From contig NZ_CUEE01000005.1 of the NCBI RefSeq assembly GCF_001224225.1, positions 178,501-242,500 of the forward strand: DNA of 64,000 nt. Direction: 5' to 3'. Positions within the stretch are counted from its first letter, which is position 1, and the number at the start of each line of letters is the position of its first letter. A program made the translations under genes and the position numbers. Positions 8,723-17,563 of this stretch are shown here, piece by piece. The stretch is from Staphylococcus borealis. Its GTDB lineage: Bacteria > Bacillota > Bacilli > Staphylococcales > Staphylococcaceae. The notes under the pieces were generated by a model that saw only the letters and a list, made by a program, of their open reading frames with translations, did no database searches and was not told the DNA's origin.

Positions 8723-10030
8723 CTAAAAAATAATTACGCCTAATAATATGACGATCAACGCTAAAAGGTTGGCACCGGTATTTGTAATGAATAAATATTT
8801 AAAGCCGTTTTTATGTGTTAAACCAGTAATTGCAAAGAATGTTAATACAACGCCTGTGTGAGGCATTACTGTAAATATTGATGATGACATCGCTGCAACT
8901 CTGTGAATCACTTCAGGATCAATGCCCATATCAACATAGTGTTGACCAAATGCTTGTAACACAATGCCGAGTGAACCTGTAATCACACCAAATAGTGCTG
9001 ATGCAACAGCTAAACTAATTAATGGGTTACCCGGAATATTTAATATTAATGAGCGAATCGTTTCGAACCCTGGTGCTAATGTAATAACCGTACCGAATGC
9101 AATTGCTGAGCCGGTAAGGAACATTGGCATTAATGAATTAGATGCACCTTCATTGAGCACTTGTCTTTTAACTGGAATGTATTTAAAGAATAGAAGTGCT
9201 GAAAGTATAATCGCTGTCGTTAAACTGATCAGTATAATATTGGAAATACCCATTGCACTACCAACGATATTCATCACAATAAGCACGACAATTGGTAATA
9301 TACTTAATAGAAAATGCGGTGTCTGTTCCTTCTTGTCAAATTGCATATCCTTGATATTATAGTCTGCAAAGGATTCACCTTTTGCGATACTTTTATTTAA
9401 TGCATGTTTCATATACCAAAGACCAAATACAATTGCGACAATCGTCCCTACAATACCTAATATCGGTGCTGCTGTTAACGTTGTGCCTAAATACTTAGTT
9501 GGTACAACATTCTGTACTGAAGGTGTACCGGGTAGCATAGTCATGGTAAATGTACCCAAACCAAGCATAACTGGAATACCGATTAAGTTCCAAGCTAAGT
9601 CCATCTCTTTGAAAAGTGGTTTCGCTAATGGAATTAATACAAATACAACGACGTAAAGACTAATACCACCATATGTTAAGATTGCTGTAATAATGGATAT
9701 GGCAACTAAAATAGCATATGGACTATTCGTTCCTGTTTTTGACACAATCTTTTCAGCGATAGATTGTGCTGCGCCACTGTCGTCCATAAATTTCGCTAAT
9801 AATGAACCAAGTATAAAAACGCCAAAGAAGCTAACGATAAAATCTGCTAACCCAGTCATATATGACGCTTTCGTACCAATTAATGAGTCGAAAAATGGTA
9901 AATTGTTCGTCAAAATGACTATAATAGATGCCAAAGGACCTATAACTAAAATAGAATAGTTCTTGTCTGACATATATATAATGAAAAGAATTGCTAATAC
10001 AATCCCTATCGTTCCAATCATGTCCATCAT
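8723..10030 (-). CDS. GntP-family permease (gluconate or 3-hydroxybutyrate transporter)
   Basis: 435 residues with 11-13 hydrophobic segments and no soluble domain. The pattern of GGISLYVVVFVLIPLAKPLF, LGTFTMTMLPGTPSVQN and the final MPHTGVVLTFFAITGLTHKN is typical of GntP symporters, which carry gluconate, 3-hydroxybutyrate or similar hydroxy acids with protons. It is first in the operon ahead of a likely 3-hydroxybutyrate dehydrogenase and is transcribed away from a LysR gene, its probable regulator. Several ATG codons cluster at the start; the first is used here. Confidence 0.82.
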   Translation of the reverse strand: MMDMIGTIGIVLAILFIIYMSDKNYSILVIGPLASIIVILTNNLPFFDSLIGTKASYMTGLADFIVSFFGVFILGSLLAKFMDDSGAAQSIAEKIVSKTGTNSPYAILVAISIITAILTYGGISLYVVVFVLIPLAKPLFKEMDLAWNLIGIPVMLGLGTFTMTMLPGTPSVQNVVPTKYLGTTLTAAPILGIVGTIVAIVFGLWYMKHALNKSIAKGESFADYNIKDMQFDKKEQTPHFLLSILPIVVLIVMNIVGSAMGISNIILISLTTAIILSALLFFKYIPVKRQVLNEGASNSLMPMFLTGSAIAFGTVITLAPGFETIRSLILNIPGNPLISLAVASALFGVITGSLGIVLQAFGQHYVDMGIDPEVIHRVAAMSSSIFTVMPHTGVVLTFFAITGLTHKNGFKYLFITNTGANLLALIVILLGVIIF

Positions 10031-10150
10031 GTCACCCCCAAAGGTATGAAATTAACAATACGCATTCTGGAAAATGTGTCTGTTTTATGTCTAAATCTAT
10101 TATCTGACCTTATAGTCTAAATGTAAAAGACGTATTTAACTATCAAATGT

Positions 10151-10166
10151 ATAACTAAATAGTTAT
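10151..10166. promoter_or_regulatory. Candidate LysR operator
   Basis: ATAACTA-AA-TAGTTAT is a perfect seven-base inverted repeat in the 171-base gap between the divergent permease and LysR genes. The position suits a LysR-type site, but no experiment or second copy supports it. Confidence 0.4.
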
Positions 10167-10201
10167 AGCCATATATAGCACGATGAAAGGCGGTCATCTA
10201 C

Positions 10202-11116
10202 ATGACTTATAAAAATAAAATTCAATATTTAGAAGCTATTCAACGTTATGGCAGTATTTCACACGCAGCGAAACATCTTTATATATCTCAACCCTATTTA
10301 AGTCGTTATATTAAAGAAGTCGAGCATGACTTAGGCGTTACTTTGATTAATCGCGACAGTAATCCTTTAGAACTCACTTATTCAGCTGAACGATTTCTAG
10401 ATTATTTACACGACATTGAGGATATCGACACGCAAATGCGCGATGAGTTACAGACGATTTCTAATTTGAAAAAGGGACGCATCCGTATAGGTGTAAATCC
10501 AATTTTAGCTACACATACGCTTTATAGTATCTTGCCAAAATTTATCGAGCATTACCCTGGCGTCGAGATTGAATTGGTAGAAGAAGTGGCACATCGAATC
10601 GAACAAATTGTTTCCGATCAGAAAGTGGATATCGGTGTAACAATTTTACCGTTGTACACTGAGGATTTATCTTATGATATTTTGTATACCGAAAATGTCT
10701 ATCTAGCATTACCGCCTGGGCATGACCTTATCGACCAAGCGAAAGCCCATGCAGATGATGGTAAATTCCCATTTCATTTATTGCATAATGAAAAATTTAT
10801 CTTGCTGAAGCCTGAAATGACGTTACGTCAATTAACCAATCAAATCTTAAACGATTATCATGTCGTACCTGACGTAATGATGGAAACGGTGAGTGTAGAG
10901 AACGCGCTTCGTCTCGTAAATGAAGGTATTGCTATCACATTTGTCCCTAAAAGTGTTAAAGATATGACATCTGATCGATTTAATGGTGCGTTTGTCCAGT
11001 TGAACCCGCATCATTATTACAATCAAGTCGTGTTAGCATATAAAGAAAATGATAAAAAACGGTTATCCAGAGCAGCTAAGACCTTTATCCAAATGGCGAA
11101 ATCCGGAATGAAATAA
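10202..11116 (+). CDS. LysR-family transcriptional regulator
   Basis: 304 residues. The N-terminal winged helix-turn-helix covers residues about 5-65 (FLEAIQ-like opening, GSISHAAKHLYISQPYLSRY), and the effector domain starts at GRIRIGVNPILA near residue 94. Diverges from the GntP permease operon, the usual layout for a LysR activator of adjacent catabolic genes responding to the substrate. A strong ribosome site, GAAAGGCGG, precedes the ATG. Confidence 0.9.
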   Translation: MTYKNKIQYLEAIQRYGSISHAAKHLYISQPYLSRYIKEVEHDLGVTLINRDSNPLELTYSAERFLDYLHDIEDIDTQMRDELQTISNLKKGRIRIGVNPILATHTLYSILPKFIEHYPGVEIELVEEVAHRIEQIVSDQKVDIGVTILPLYTEDLSYDILYTENVYLALPPGHDLIDQAKAHADDGKFPFHLLHNEKFILLKPEMTLRQLTNQILNDYHVVPDVMMETVSVENALRLVNEGIAITFVPKSVKDMTSDRFNGAFVQLNPHHYYNQVVLAYKENDKKRLSRAAKTFIQMAKSGMK

Positions 11117-11154
11117 GATATACATTAAAAACCATCGTATTAGCCATAGAAAAC

Positions 11155-11196
11155 GGGCGTGGAACAATGAATCATAAAGCATTCTGTTCCACGCCC
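11155..11196. terminator. Terminator between convergent LysR and YwnB-like genes
   Basis: GGGCGTGGAACA pairs perfectly with TGTTCCACGCCC, and the inner AATG/CATT extends it. TTTG follows on the plus strand and an A-run precedes on the other side. Confidence 0.8.
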
Positions 11197-11254
11197 TTTG
11201 TATATTTATACTCAAACAATATATCCACTTGTCTTAAATGGCTCGTTTAATCAA

Positions 11255-11893
11255 TTACACTTGTTCGCCAACAACAGTAAAACGTTCATTAATGTGGTCT
11301 GCATTTTCAGCTTCATCTACAATCGCAATCGCATAATCTGCATAGCTAATGTAACTATTACCTTGACTATTAACTAATAATTGATCTTTACCTGATGTAT
11401 ATGATCCTGTGCGTTTACCTTCCGCATCAAATTCTGCAGATGGACTTACAAATGTCCAAGTGATACCTTCTGCATCTTTAAGGTCTTGAAGGTTGCGTCC
11501 TTGACCTTTAGCTGTTGGTTTAACAACATCTGGAAAATCTGGTGTATCAACGACACGAGTTGTTTGTGCCTCATCCACAAATAGACTTCCCGCACCTCCA
11601 ACAATAATCGCTCTTGTATCTACATCTTTTAATAATGCAATTAACGCACGTCCTGCTTCAACATGGGCTTCTTCCTCGCCGAGTGGTGCGCCAAACGCAT
11701 TAACAACGACATCAAGATCTTTAATATCCTCTGTTGTTAAATTAAAAATATCTTTTTCAATCACTTTGACATCTGAGTGATTTAATTTAGCCGCATTTCT
11801 GACGATGGCCGTCACTTCATGACCACGACGTGTTGCTTCTTGTAATACTTTAGTTCCTACTTTACCTGTTGCTCCGATAATGCCAATTTTCAT
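11255..11893 (-). CDS. NAD(P)-binding Rossmann oxidoreductase (YwnB-like)
   Basis: 212 residues. The N-terminus KIGIIGATGKVGTKVLQEA is a GxxGxxG Rossmann motif of atypical SDRs (NmrA/YwnB type), followed by VVNAFGAP (about residues 66-73) and AIIVGGAGSL (about 94-103). These proteins bind NAD(P)H and often reduce flavins or quinones. Upstream, at 11987-12009, is the same operator that precedes the Rrf2 gene, so this is almost certainly a target of that regulator. In Bacillus the ywnA-ywnB pair shows the same association. Confidence 0.85.
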   Translation of the reverse strand: MKIGIIGATGKVGTKVLQEATRRGHEVTAIVRNAAKLNHSDVKVIEKDIFNLTTEDIKDLDVVVNAFGAPLGEEEAHVEAGRALIALLKDVDTRAIIVGGAGSLFVDEAQTTRVVDTPDFPDVVKPTAKGQGRNLQDLKDAEGITWTFVSPSAEFDAEGKRTGSYTSGKDQLLVNSQGNSYISYADYAIAIVDEAENADHINERFTVVGEQV

Positions 11894-11986
11894 TATTTAT
11901 TCCTCCACTTATTTGTATTTATAGTGATTTCAATGGTGATATGCGTCAATTAGGTCGTTATAGTGAATTCGTATTGTTGTTTTTGT

Positions 11987-12009
11987 CTTGTAACCATTTT
12001 AGTTACAAG
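11987..12009. promoter_or_regulatory. Rrf2-type operator, copy 1 (upstream of the oxidoreductase)
   Basis: CTTGTAAC-CATTTTA-GTTACAAG is a perfect 8-7-8 inverted repeat. A near-identical motif lies at the promoter of the Rrf2 gene (12471-12493), which identifies it as the regulator's probable site. Confidence 0.7.
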
Positions 12010-12030
12010 TTGGATATAACGGATGACGAC

Positions 12031-12459
12031 TTATCCGTTTTGTTGCAAGATACCTGAAACGATATCCTCCATCGTAACATTCGCCAAGACACCTTCCATC
12101 GCATCTTGTGCGCGTAAGAGAACGATTTCAAGTACGCTTTGAATATTAGCACCTACAACACAATTCATATTCGTGTCTTCATGCATTTGGAATAATTCGC
12201 CTTCTTCTACTACTTCCACCGCTTGATATACATCAAGTAATGTAATGTCCGTTAATGGTTTCAACAATTGAATACCGCCACTACCTTGCTGTGTTTCAAT
12301 TAAGTTCGCTTGTTTTAATTTACTAACTAACCTTCTAATGACGACAGCATTTGTATTCACACTGCTGGCAATCCAAGAAGACGTTAATGGTTGCGACTGT
12401 TCTAGTTTGACTAACGCTAAAATGTGCACAGCCACAGTAAAACGACTACTAATTTTCAA
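12031..12459 (-). CDS. Rrf2-family transcriptional regulator (YwnA-like)
   Basis: 142 residues. Winged-helix protein with ISSRFTVAVHILAL at the start, recognition region VNTNAVVIRRLVSKL (residues about 35-50) and GGIQLLKP in the wing. Only one cysteine is visible (MNCVVG, near residue 108), so it does not look like an Fe-S cluster member with three Cys; single-Cys redox sensing as proposed for YwnA-like proteins is possible. I choose the TTG at 12459, since AGGTGAG precedes it at the proper distance; a GTG three codons upstream is the alternative. It likely represses itself and the oxidoreductase downstream. Confidence 0.85.
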   Translation of the reverse strand: MKISSRFTVAVHILALVKLEQSQPLTSSWIASSVNTNAVVIRRLVSKLKQANLIETQQGSGGIQLLKPLTDITLLDVYQAVEVVEEGELFQMHEDTNMNCVVGANIQSVLEIVLLRAQDAMEGVLANVTMEDIVSGILQQNG

Positions 12460-12470
12460 TCTTCTCACCT

Positions 12471-12493
12471 CATGTAACCATTATAGTTACAAG
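12471..12493. promoter_or_regulatory. Rrf2-type operator, copy 2 (autoregulatory)
   Basis: CATGTAAC-CATTATA-GTTACAAG, one mismatch from a perfect 8-7-8 inverted repeat and 21 of 23 bases identical to the site at 11987-12009. It lies immediately upstream of the Rrf2 start. Confidence 0.68.
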
Positions 12494-12534
12494 TTGAGTT
12501 AGATGTCAATTTTTTAAATCGATTCATAAAAAAG

Positions 12535-12570
12535 CCCTATCATTCAGACTTTCAAATCTCAATGATAGGG
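12535..12570 (-). terminator. Terminator after the CNNM/CorC gene
   Basis: CCCTATCATT pairs with AATGATAGGG; the minus strand continues with CTTTTTTATG. Confidence 0.82.
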
Positions 12571-12613
12571 TCAATATAAACAATTACATTAATTATATAA
12601 GACTATATTCACA

Positions 12614-13630
12614 TTAATTATATTCATCTTCAATATCGCCTACGATTTCTTCCAGAATATTCTCTAAAGTAATGATTCCTTTGAAATCAGCATCGTCATA
12701 AACTGCGGCAATATGAACTTTTTTCTTCTTCATTATTTCCAAGATATGCTTCAATGGCGTATCCGGTTTAATGTTGATAATTGGATTAACAAATGTCTCT
12801 AACTTAGATGGCTGATCCACGTTAAATAGTGATTTGGAATGGATAAAACCAACGATTTGATCATCTTTAACAGCTGGATATCTCGTAAACGCATCTACTT
12901 TAATTTGTTGAATCGCATCATCAAAGTGCGTATTTAAATTGAGTGTTTTAACATGTGCTTGATCGATCATAATATCTTTTGCGACTAAATTATCGAATTT
13001 AAATGCTTGATTGATATGGTGTAATTCACTGTCATTAATTTCGCCACCTTCATGGCTATCTTGAATTAATTGTTTTAATTCTTCTTCAGAGTGGAATACT
13101 TCACTCTCTTTAGCTGGTTTCATGTTGAACATTTTCAAGATTAATCGTGCTGCACCATTTAATATCCAAATAAATGGATACATTATTTTATAGAAAAAGA
13201 TAATCGGCTTTGCAAAGAGTAATGTAATATACTCTGCTTTTTGAATCGCAATGGTCTTAGGCGCCATCTCACCTACAACTACGTGTAAAAATGTCGCAAT
13301 AACAAATGCACCACCAATTGTAAATGGATGTATCCACGCTTCAGGAATACCGATACTACTGAATAACGGATGTAGAATAAATTCAAATGTTGATTCCCCA
13401 ACCATACCTATACCTAGTGCAGTAATGGTAATACCTAATTGACAGGCAGCTAAATATTCATCAAGATGATCGACAACTTTTTTAGCAGCGATTGCTTTCT
13501 TCTCTCCTGCATTAGACAATTGCGCAATTCTTGTTTCTCTGACTTTTACGATAGCAAACTCTGTTGCAACGAAAAAAGCCGTTAGGACTAATAATAATAT
13601 AAAAGTAATAAGACTAAATGTGGTCCCCAA
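12614..13630 (-). CDS. CNNM/CorC-family membrane protein with CBS pair (MpfB-like)
   Basis: 338 residues. A DUF21/CNNM transmembrane domain (residues 1 to about 190, three to four segments) is followed by tandem CBS domains (about 205-335). The C-terminal CorC/HlyC domain found in the longer homologues (about 440 residues) is absent; the protein ends at VGDIEDEYN. S. aureus has a long MpfA and a short MpfB paralogue, and this matches the short form. CNNM proteins are Na+-coupled Mg2+ exporters that use CBS-bound ATP for sensing. Monocistronic. Confidence 0.83.
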   Translation of the reverse strand: MGTTFSLITFILLLVLTAFFVATEFAIVKVRETRIAQLSNAGEKKAIAAKKVVDHLDEYLAACQLGITITALGIGMVGESTFEFILHPLFSSIGIPEAWIHPFTIGGAFVIATFLHVVVGEMAPKTIAIQKAEYITLLFAKPIIFFYKIMYPFIWILNGAARLILKMFNMKPAKESEVFHSEEELKQLIQDSHEGGEINDSELHHINQAFKFDNLVAKDIMIDQAHVKTLNLNTHFDDAIQQIKVDAFTRYPAVKDDQIVGFIHSKSLFNVDQPSKLETFVNPIINIKPDTPLKHILEIMKKKKVHIAAVYDDADFKGIITLENILEEIVGDIEDEYN

Positions 13631-13791
13631 ATATGTTCCTCCAAAATAAAAAATTGTAGACTTTCTACTATAATAATTATATCAATGTTTTATATATAAT
13701 CAAAATATTTAAATTTTAAATACTAATATAAATAGCACTTAATTGAAAATACATCCTTGAGAACCATACTTTTATAGTGTTCAATTGTATA

Positions 13792-14223
13792 TTACGGCTT
13801 CATTATTGTACGATTTAGACTTACCCCATGGCGGTCAGTCTCAAATAATTGTAATTCATACATATCATTTTGTTCTGGAAGATGTTGTTCAAATTCATCC
13901 CAAATCCACATTGCAATATTTTCAGCAGTCGTGTTCATATCCGGTAACGTCTCATTGATGAGTTGATGGTTTAATTTTGGTTCAATCACTTTGCTATAAA
14001 TCGCATCTATATCATTAAAATCTAATCCCAAACCATAATCTCCAATCGGCGAAAGTACGTCTACATACAAGCGATATGAATGATTATGCAAATCTCGATA
14101 GATCGTTTCACTAAAATAAATTCGATTATCACAGACGAAATCATATTGTTGCTTTAATATGGTTTGTCCTTCTTTATATTTAAACTGATTGGGTGGTTGA
14201 ACATGATCGAAACGGTTAGACAT
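13792..14223 (-). CDS. 6-pyruvoyl-tetrahydropterin synthase/QueD-like protein
   Basis: 143 residues with the family signature regions LHNHSYRLYVDV (two zinc His), GLGLDFNDI, LNHQLINE and TTAENIAMWIWD. The zinc-binding His normally present in the first strand (AAH) is not seen, and the Cys that normally precedes HGH is not there (IYRDLHNHSY). It may therefore be a divergent or non-canonical member rather than a queuosine-pathway QueD. No queC/queE neighbours are present. Strong ribosome site AAAAGGGGG. Confidence 0.7.
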   Translation of the reverse strand: MSNRFDHVQPPNQFKYKEGQTILKQQYDFVCDNRIYFSETIYRDLHNHSYRLYVDVLSPIGDYGLGLDFNDIDAIYSKVIEPKLNHQLINETLPDMNTTAENIAMWIWDEFEQHLPEQNDMYELQLFETDRHGVSLNRTIMKP

Positions 14224-14279
14224 GTTTGCGTTCCCCCTTTTATATCTATTTTCTTCATTACTTTGGAAGCCAATCAGGC

Positions 14280-15141
14280 TTATTCATTCCAGAAGCTTCG
14301 TATCATCTCTACATCTTCAAGGGCCTGTGCTTCCCCCGCTTTAAAAATGTCAGGTCTAATAGCTGGATTAACCGTATTGCCACCGAGTTCATTTAATTTA
14401 TCGAACACTGCTTTACTTGGTGTAATTAATTTAACTTCTGAACCACTTTCTTCGAGTTCTTTTATCGCATCTTCAAGTTTGTATGGTGTTGATACAGGAA
14501 GGTTTGTCGCAAAGATAAGTACTTTTTTGGCACCTTTAGCTAAATCGGCATTCTCCATAGAATGACAGCCACCATCAAAATGTTTCTCACCATTAATGGT
14601 TGTTGCCGGCCACACACCAGGTAATGAACCACTTGAGGCCATTGCTCTATGCAAGTCGACTTGACTATCTGAAGTTAAAGCAACACGCGCTGCTTTATTC
14701 GCATTTACTGCCGTAATCATCAGATTTTCAGGCCAATTGGATACTTTAATTCTATTTTGTAATCGATTAATATGGACGCTTTCATTAAATTTGTGATCCT
14801 CTAATGCATAGACACTATAATTTTCAATCCATTCTTTTGGTGTGTGTGCACTATTTTTTTATTTGAGCATATCTGGCAAAAATATCAGACATGTCATCTA
14901 CTGGTGGTGCTTCATTGGCTTTTGGCGCAATTTGTTGTTCATAAATCTCGTCCCAACTCTGTTGAGATGTTAAACTCGTCCCAGCTTGAGCACCTCCAGA
15001 GGTACCAATAACTAAATCTGCGTGTCTCACATCGATATTTGCTTTAGAAAGGACTGAAAGATATCCTAATTCCCAACCTATCGCAAGTGATCCACCGCCA
15101 CCTAATACAATTGCATGTTCCATATTGTCTTTATTAATCAT
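14280..15141 (-). pseudogene. Patatin-like phospholipase, frameshifted in an A7 tract
   Basis: The N-terminal part (15141 down to 14851) has GGGGSLAIGWELG (oxyanion loop) and GTSGGAQAG with the nucleophile Ser. The C-terminal part (14720 down to 14280) has FDGGCHS with the catalytic Asp. Between them the minus strand reads ATA-AAA-AAA-TAG, a run of seven A at 14854-14860. One additional A restores a single frame straight into the second half (IVHTPKEWIENYSV...). The intact protein would have about 286 residues. Either a true phase-off/pseudogene or a sequencing slip. Starts at ATG 15141 after AAGGAG; lies 21 bases after the marR stop. Confidence 0.8.
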
Positions 15142-15162
15142 GATATATACTCCTTGATTCAT

Positions 15163-15621
15163 TTAATTTTTATAGTATTTGTCTGCATTTAGCGACATTT
15201 TCTTTAAGACATCGAAAGCGATTGCTTTCTCTTGAGCATCAATACCCTCGGAAATCATTAATTCCCAATTACTTAAAATGTCCCAACTTATTTCTTTAAA
15301 TGCCATTGCTTTAGGCGTAAGAAATAAATTATACGCTCTTTTATCGTCTTGATTGCGTTCTCTTGTAATATAACCCTTTTCTTCTAAATACTTAATTGCT
15401 CGATTCACGCTTGCTTTATCTACACCGATGTCTTCAACAATGGTTTCTTGTCTTATACCATTCTCAATATAGAGTGCAACTAAACACATCACCTGGATAT
15501 AGTTAATTCCGTATGGCTTTAACTGCTCTGTAATATAAATATTGCCCCGTCTATATATTTTCGATGATAATTTTCCAATAAATTTAATATCACGATACTC
15601 AAATTCTTTATCGTTTCGCAT
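15163..15621 (-). CDS. MarR-family transcriptional regulator
   Basis: 152 residues. Winged helix covering about 35-105 with RQETIVEDIGVDKASVNRAI (recognition helix) and the wing ERNQDDKRAYNLFLT (DxR motif). Two inverted repeats in its own promoter suggest autorepression. It is the first gene of an operon with the patatin-like phospholipase gene, so lipid or hydrophobic-compound metabolism may be the output. Ligand unknown. Confidence 0.88.
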   Translation of the reverse strand: MRNDKEFEYRDIKFIGKLSSKIYRRGNIYITEQLKPYGINYIQVMCLVALYIENGIRQETIVEDIGVDKASVNRAIKYLEEKGYITRERNQDDKRAYNLFLTPKAMAFKEISWDILSNWELMISEGIDAQEKAIAFDVLKKMSLNADKYYKN

Positions 15622-15635
15622 TGCCTCACCTCATA

Positions 15636-15653
15636 TAGTTGACTTATCAACTA
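15636..15653. promoter_or_regulatory. MarR operator, copy 1
   Basis: TAGTTGA-CTTA-TCAACTA, perfect 7-4-7 palindrome just upstream of the marR start, typical of MarR sites. Same spacing as copy 2. Confidence 0.7.
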
Positions 15654-15671
15654 TTTAACTATATAACGTAT

Positions 15672-15689
15672 TGGTTGATTTGTCAACTA
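15672..15689. promoter_or_regulatory. MarR operator, copy 2
   Basis: TGGTTGA-TTTG-TCAACTA, 7-4-7 with one mismatch, exactly 36 bases after copy 1. The pair probably frames the promoter. Confidence 0.65.
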
Positions 15690-15720
15690 AATAGATAATG
15701 CACGCTTGTTATATTTTAAA

Positions 15721-15761
15721 AGAAGAGATTAACGCAACTGTTCATTGCCTTAATCTCTTCT
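15721..15761 (-). terminator. Terminator after the 74-residue protein gene
   Basis: AGAAGAGATTAA pairs with TTAATCTCTTCT (12 bases); the minus strand continues with TTTAAAA. Confidence 0.75.
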
Positions 15762-15783
15762 AATGATTCACAGTATCGGACGA

Positions 15784-16008
15784 TTAATCTAAATAATTTT
15801 CAGCATGTTCAAGTCCGAAATGTTCATTTTTTTCTTTTTCTTTTTCATACGCTTCTTGAGAGATTTTAGTAATACTCTCAACTGCATAACTTACTTTTTT
15901 CGCGAATTGTTCAACTTCTTCTTCATTTTTAGCTAATACAAAGACCGTTAAGATATTATCATCTACGATATCTTTGTAATGTTGGTAACGTAATTTATAT
16001 ATATTCAT
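15784..16008 (-). CDS. Small conserved-looking protein, function unknown
   Basis: 74 residues, cytoplasmic, no membrane segment. MNIYKLRYQHYKDIVDD starts a beta-alpha pattern and the C-terminal half is acidic and rich in Lys/Glu. It has a strong Shine-Dalgarno (ATAGGGGG) and its own terminator, so it is likely a real gene. I do not recognise the family. Confidence 0.65.
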   Translation of the reverse strand: MNIYKLRYQHYKDIVDDNILTVFVLAKNEEEVEQFAKKVSYAVESITKISQEAYEKEKEKNEHFGLEHAENYLD

Positions 16009-16167
16009 GTGACAATCCCCCTATAAAAGTTAAAAACCTTATGCCGTTTCATTTTTCATGAAAGGTTTAATTAGTAAAATATGCCCTGTTTTAAATATTT
16101 TCAAACTTCTTTATTATTTAAGATTTAAAACAGGCTGAGGGAGGTGACGTGTGACTATATTTCAACG

Positions 16168-16803
16168 CTACTGATTCCATTGTTTGAGCGGTAATTGAAC
16201 ACCGTTAAATCGGCTTAAGACATAAGCATCATGTGAAATAATGATTAATTGCGTCGTCTTTAAAGACATTAGCATTTGAAGTATAGCTTCTTCATTAATG
16301 ACATCTAAGTTGGTTGTAGCTTCATCCAATATGAGGATCTCTGGTTCTAATATTAAAGCTTTAGCTATCCAAACGCGTTGAAATTGACCACCACTTAACG
16401 TCGATACTTTCTGCTTAAGTATATCGTGTGGTAAGTTACACTGTTCAAGCACTGCTTCAATACTTGATGTATAACGCTGTTTATCTACCTTGTAATTCTT
16501 AAGTGGTTCTAATAGTGTAGCTAATACCGTTTTACGCTGATTTAAGGTATCACGTTGATATTGAGGTACATATTGGATGTGCTTCATCCACTCTTTAGAC
16601 GTATAAGATTCACGCAAACGCCCATTAAGATATAATTCGCCCTGATAGTCCGTATCTAAGCCAGCGATAATCTTGGCTAACGTAGATTTACCACAACCAC
16701 TCTCACCACTTATGAGCAAGTGCTGGTCATTCATTGTACATGATATCTCTTTAAATATCAGTTGCGTATCTATATATTTGGTTAATCTCTCAATTTTAAG
16801 CAT
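16168..16803 (-). CDS. Opp/Nik-type ABC transporter ATPase 2
   Basis: 211 residues with Walker A SGESGCGKST, signature SGGQFQRVWIAKA, Walker B ILILDEATTNLD and switch His in IIISHDAY. NikE/DppF-like partner of the first ATPase; it lacks the C-terminal oligopeptide-transporter extension. The start at ATG 16803 follows CGGAG and overlaps the previous gene by eight bases, a sign of translational coupling. Last gene of the Zur-box-preceded operon. The energy source for nickel, cobalt, zinc-chelate or peptide uptake. Confidence 0.88.
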   Translation of the reverse strand: MLKIERLTKYIDTQLIFKEISCTMNDQHLLISGESGCGKSTLAKIIAGLDTDYQGELYLNGRLRESYTSKEWMKHIQYVPQYQRDTLNQRKTVLATLLEPLKNYKVDKQRYTSSIEAVLEQCNLPHDILKQKVSTLSGGQFQRVWIAKALILEPEILILDEATTNLDVINEEAILQMLMSLKTTQLIIISHDAYVLSRFNGVQLPLKQWNQ

Positions 16804-17563
16804 AAGGTTGTCTCCGATGTGCAATCGTAATTAATTTTTTCGTGTAACTATGTGTCGGCTTAGTTAAGATTGACGCCGCCTCACCACTTTCTATCAATTG
16901 ACCTTGCTGCATAATACTAATATGCGTGGCAAAATCTTTTACTAAGTTAATATCGTGTGTGATAAAAACGATGGTCATTTGGTAGCGTTCTTGTGCCTTA
17001 AGAAGGTAATGCATAAACTTTTTAACATTGTCTTGATCAAGTGCACTCGTCGGTTCATCTAAAAATAAGTAGTCCGGACGTCTAATTAATGACATTATAA
17101 AGGCGACACGTTGCGCCATACCTCCACTAAGTTCAAAAGGATAACGCTCAAGTAATTGTTCCCCTTGTCTTAAACCAAGTAATTGCATCATCTGTAAGAC
17201 ATCATCCTTAATACGCTGTTTCGTCAGATGTGTACGATTAGCTTCATAAATGTATTGGAAATGCTTAGCTAATGTTATATTTTGAAACATATTACTTTGA
17301 ACATCTTGAAACACTGCATCTGTTTTAGTTAAATCGATGTCAATATCTCCTTGATAACTTAATTGTGGTCGCTTCATTCCCAGTATTGTTCTTGTTAACA
17401 GTGATTTCCCACTGCCACTTTCACCTATAATGCAATGAAATGCACCTTTAGTTACTGTCAAATCAACATCTTTTAACAATACTTTCTCTTGATCTAAAAT
17501 CGATAATTGATTGACGTTGACTACCGTATTTACTGCGTTATTTTTTTGTTGATGATTTGACAT
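16796..17563 (-). CDS. Opp/Nik-type ABC transporter ATPase 1
   Basis: 255 residues. Walker A GESGSGKSLLT, signature SGGMAQRVAFIMSL, Walker B YLFLDEPTSALD and IVFITHDINLV. NikD/DppD-like. I place the start at ATG 17563, preceded by GGAGG, which leaves a 34-base overlap with the permease gene; the longer in-frame extension would overlap it further without a better ribosome site. Fourth cistron... it follows both permeases and precedes the second ATPase in the operon. Confidence 0.87.
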   Translation of the reverse strand: MSNHQQKNNAVNTVVNVNQLSILDQEKVLLKDVDLTVTKGAFHCIIGESGSGKSLLTRTILGMKRPQLSYQGDIDIDLTKTDAVFQDVQSNMFQNITLAKHFQYIYEANRTHLTKQRIKDDVLQMMQLLGLRQGEQLLERYPFELSGGMAQRVAFIMSLIRRPDYLFLDEPTSALDQDNVKKFMHYLLKAQERYQMTIVFITHDINLVKDFATHISIMQQGQLIESGEAASILTKPTHSYTKKLITIAHRRQPYA

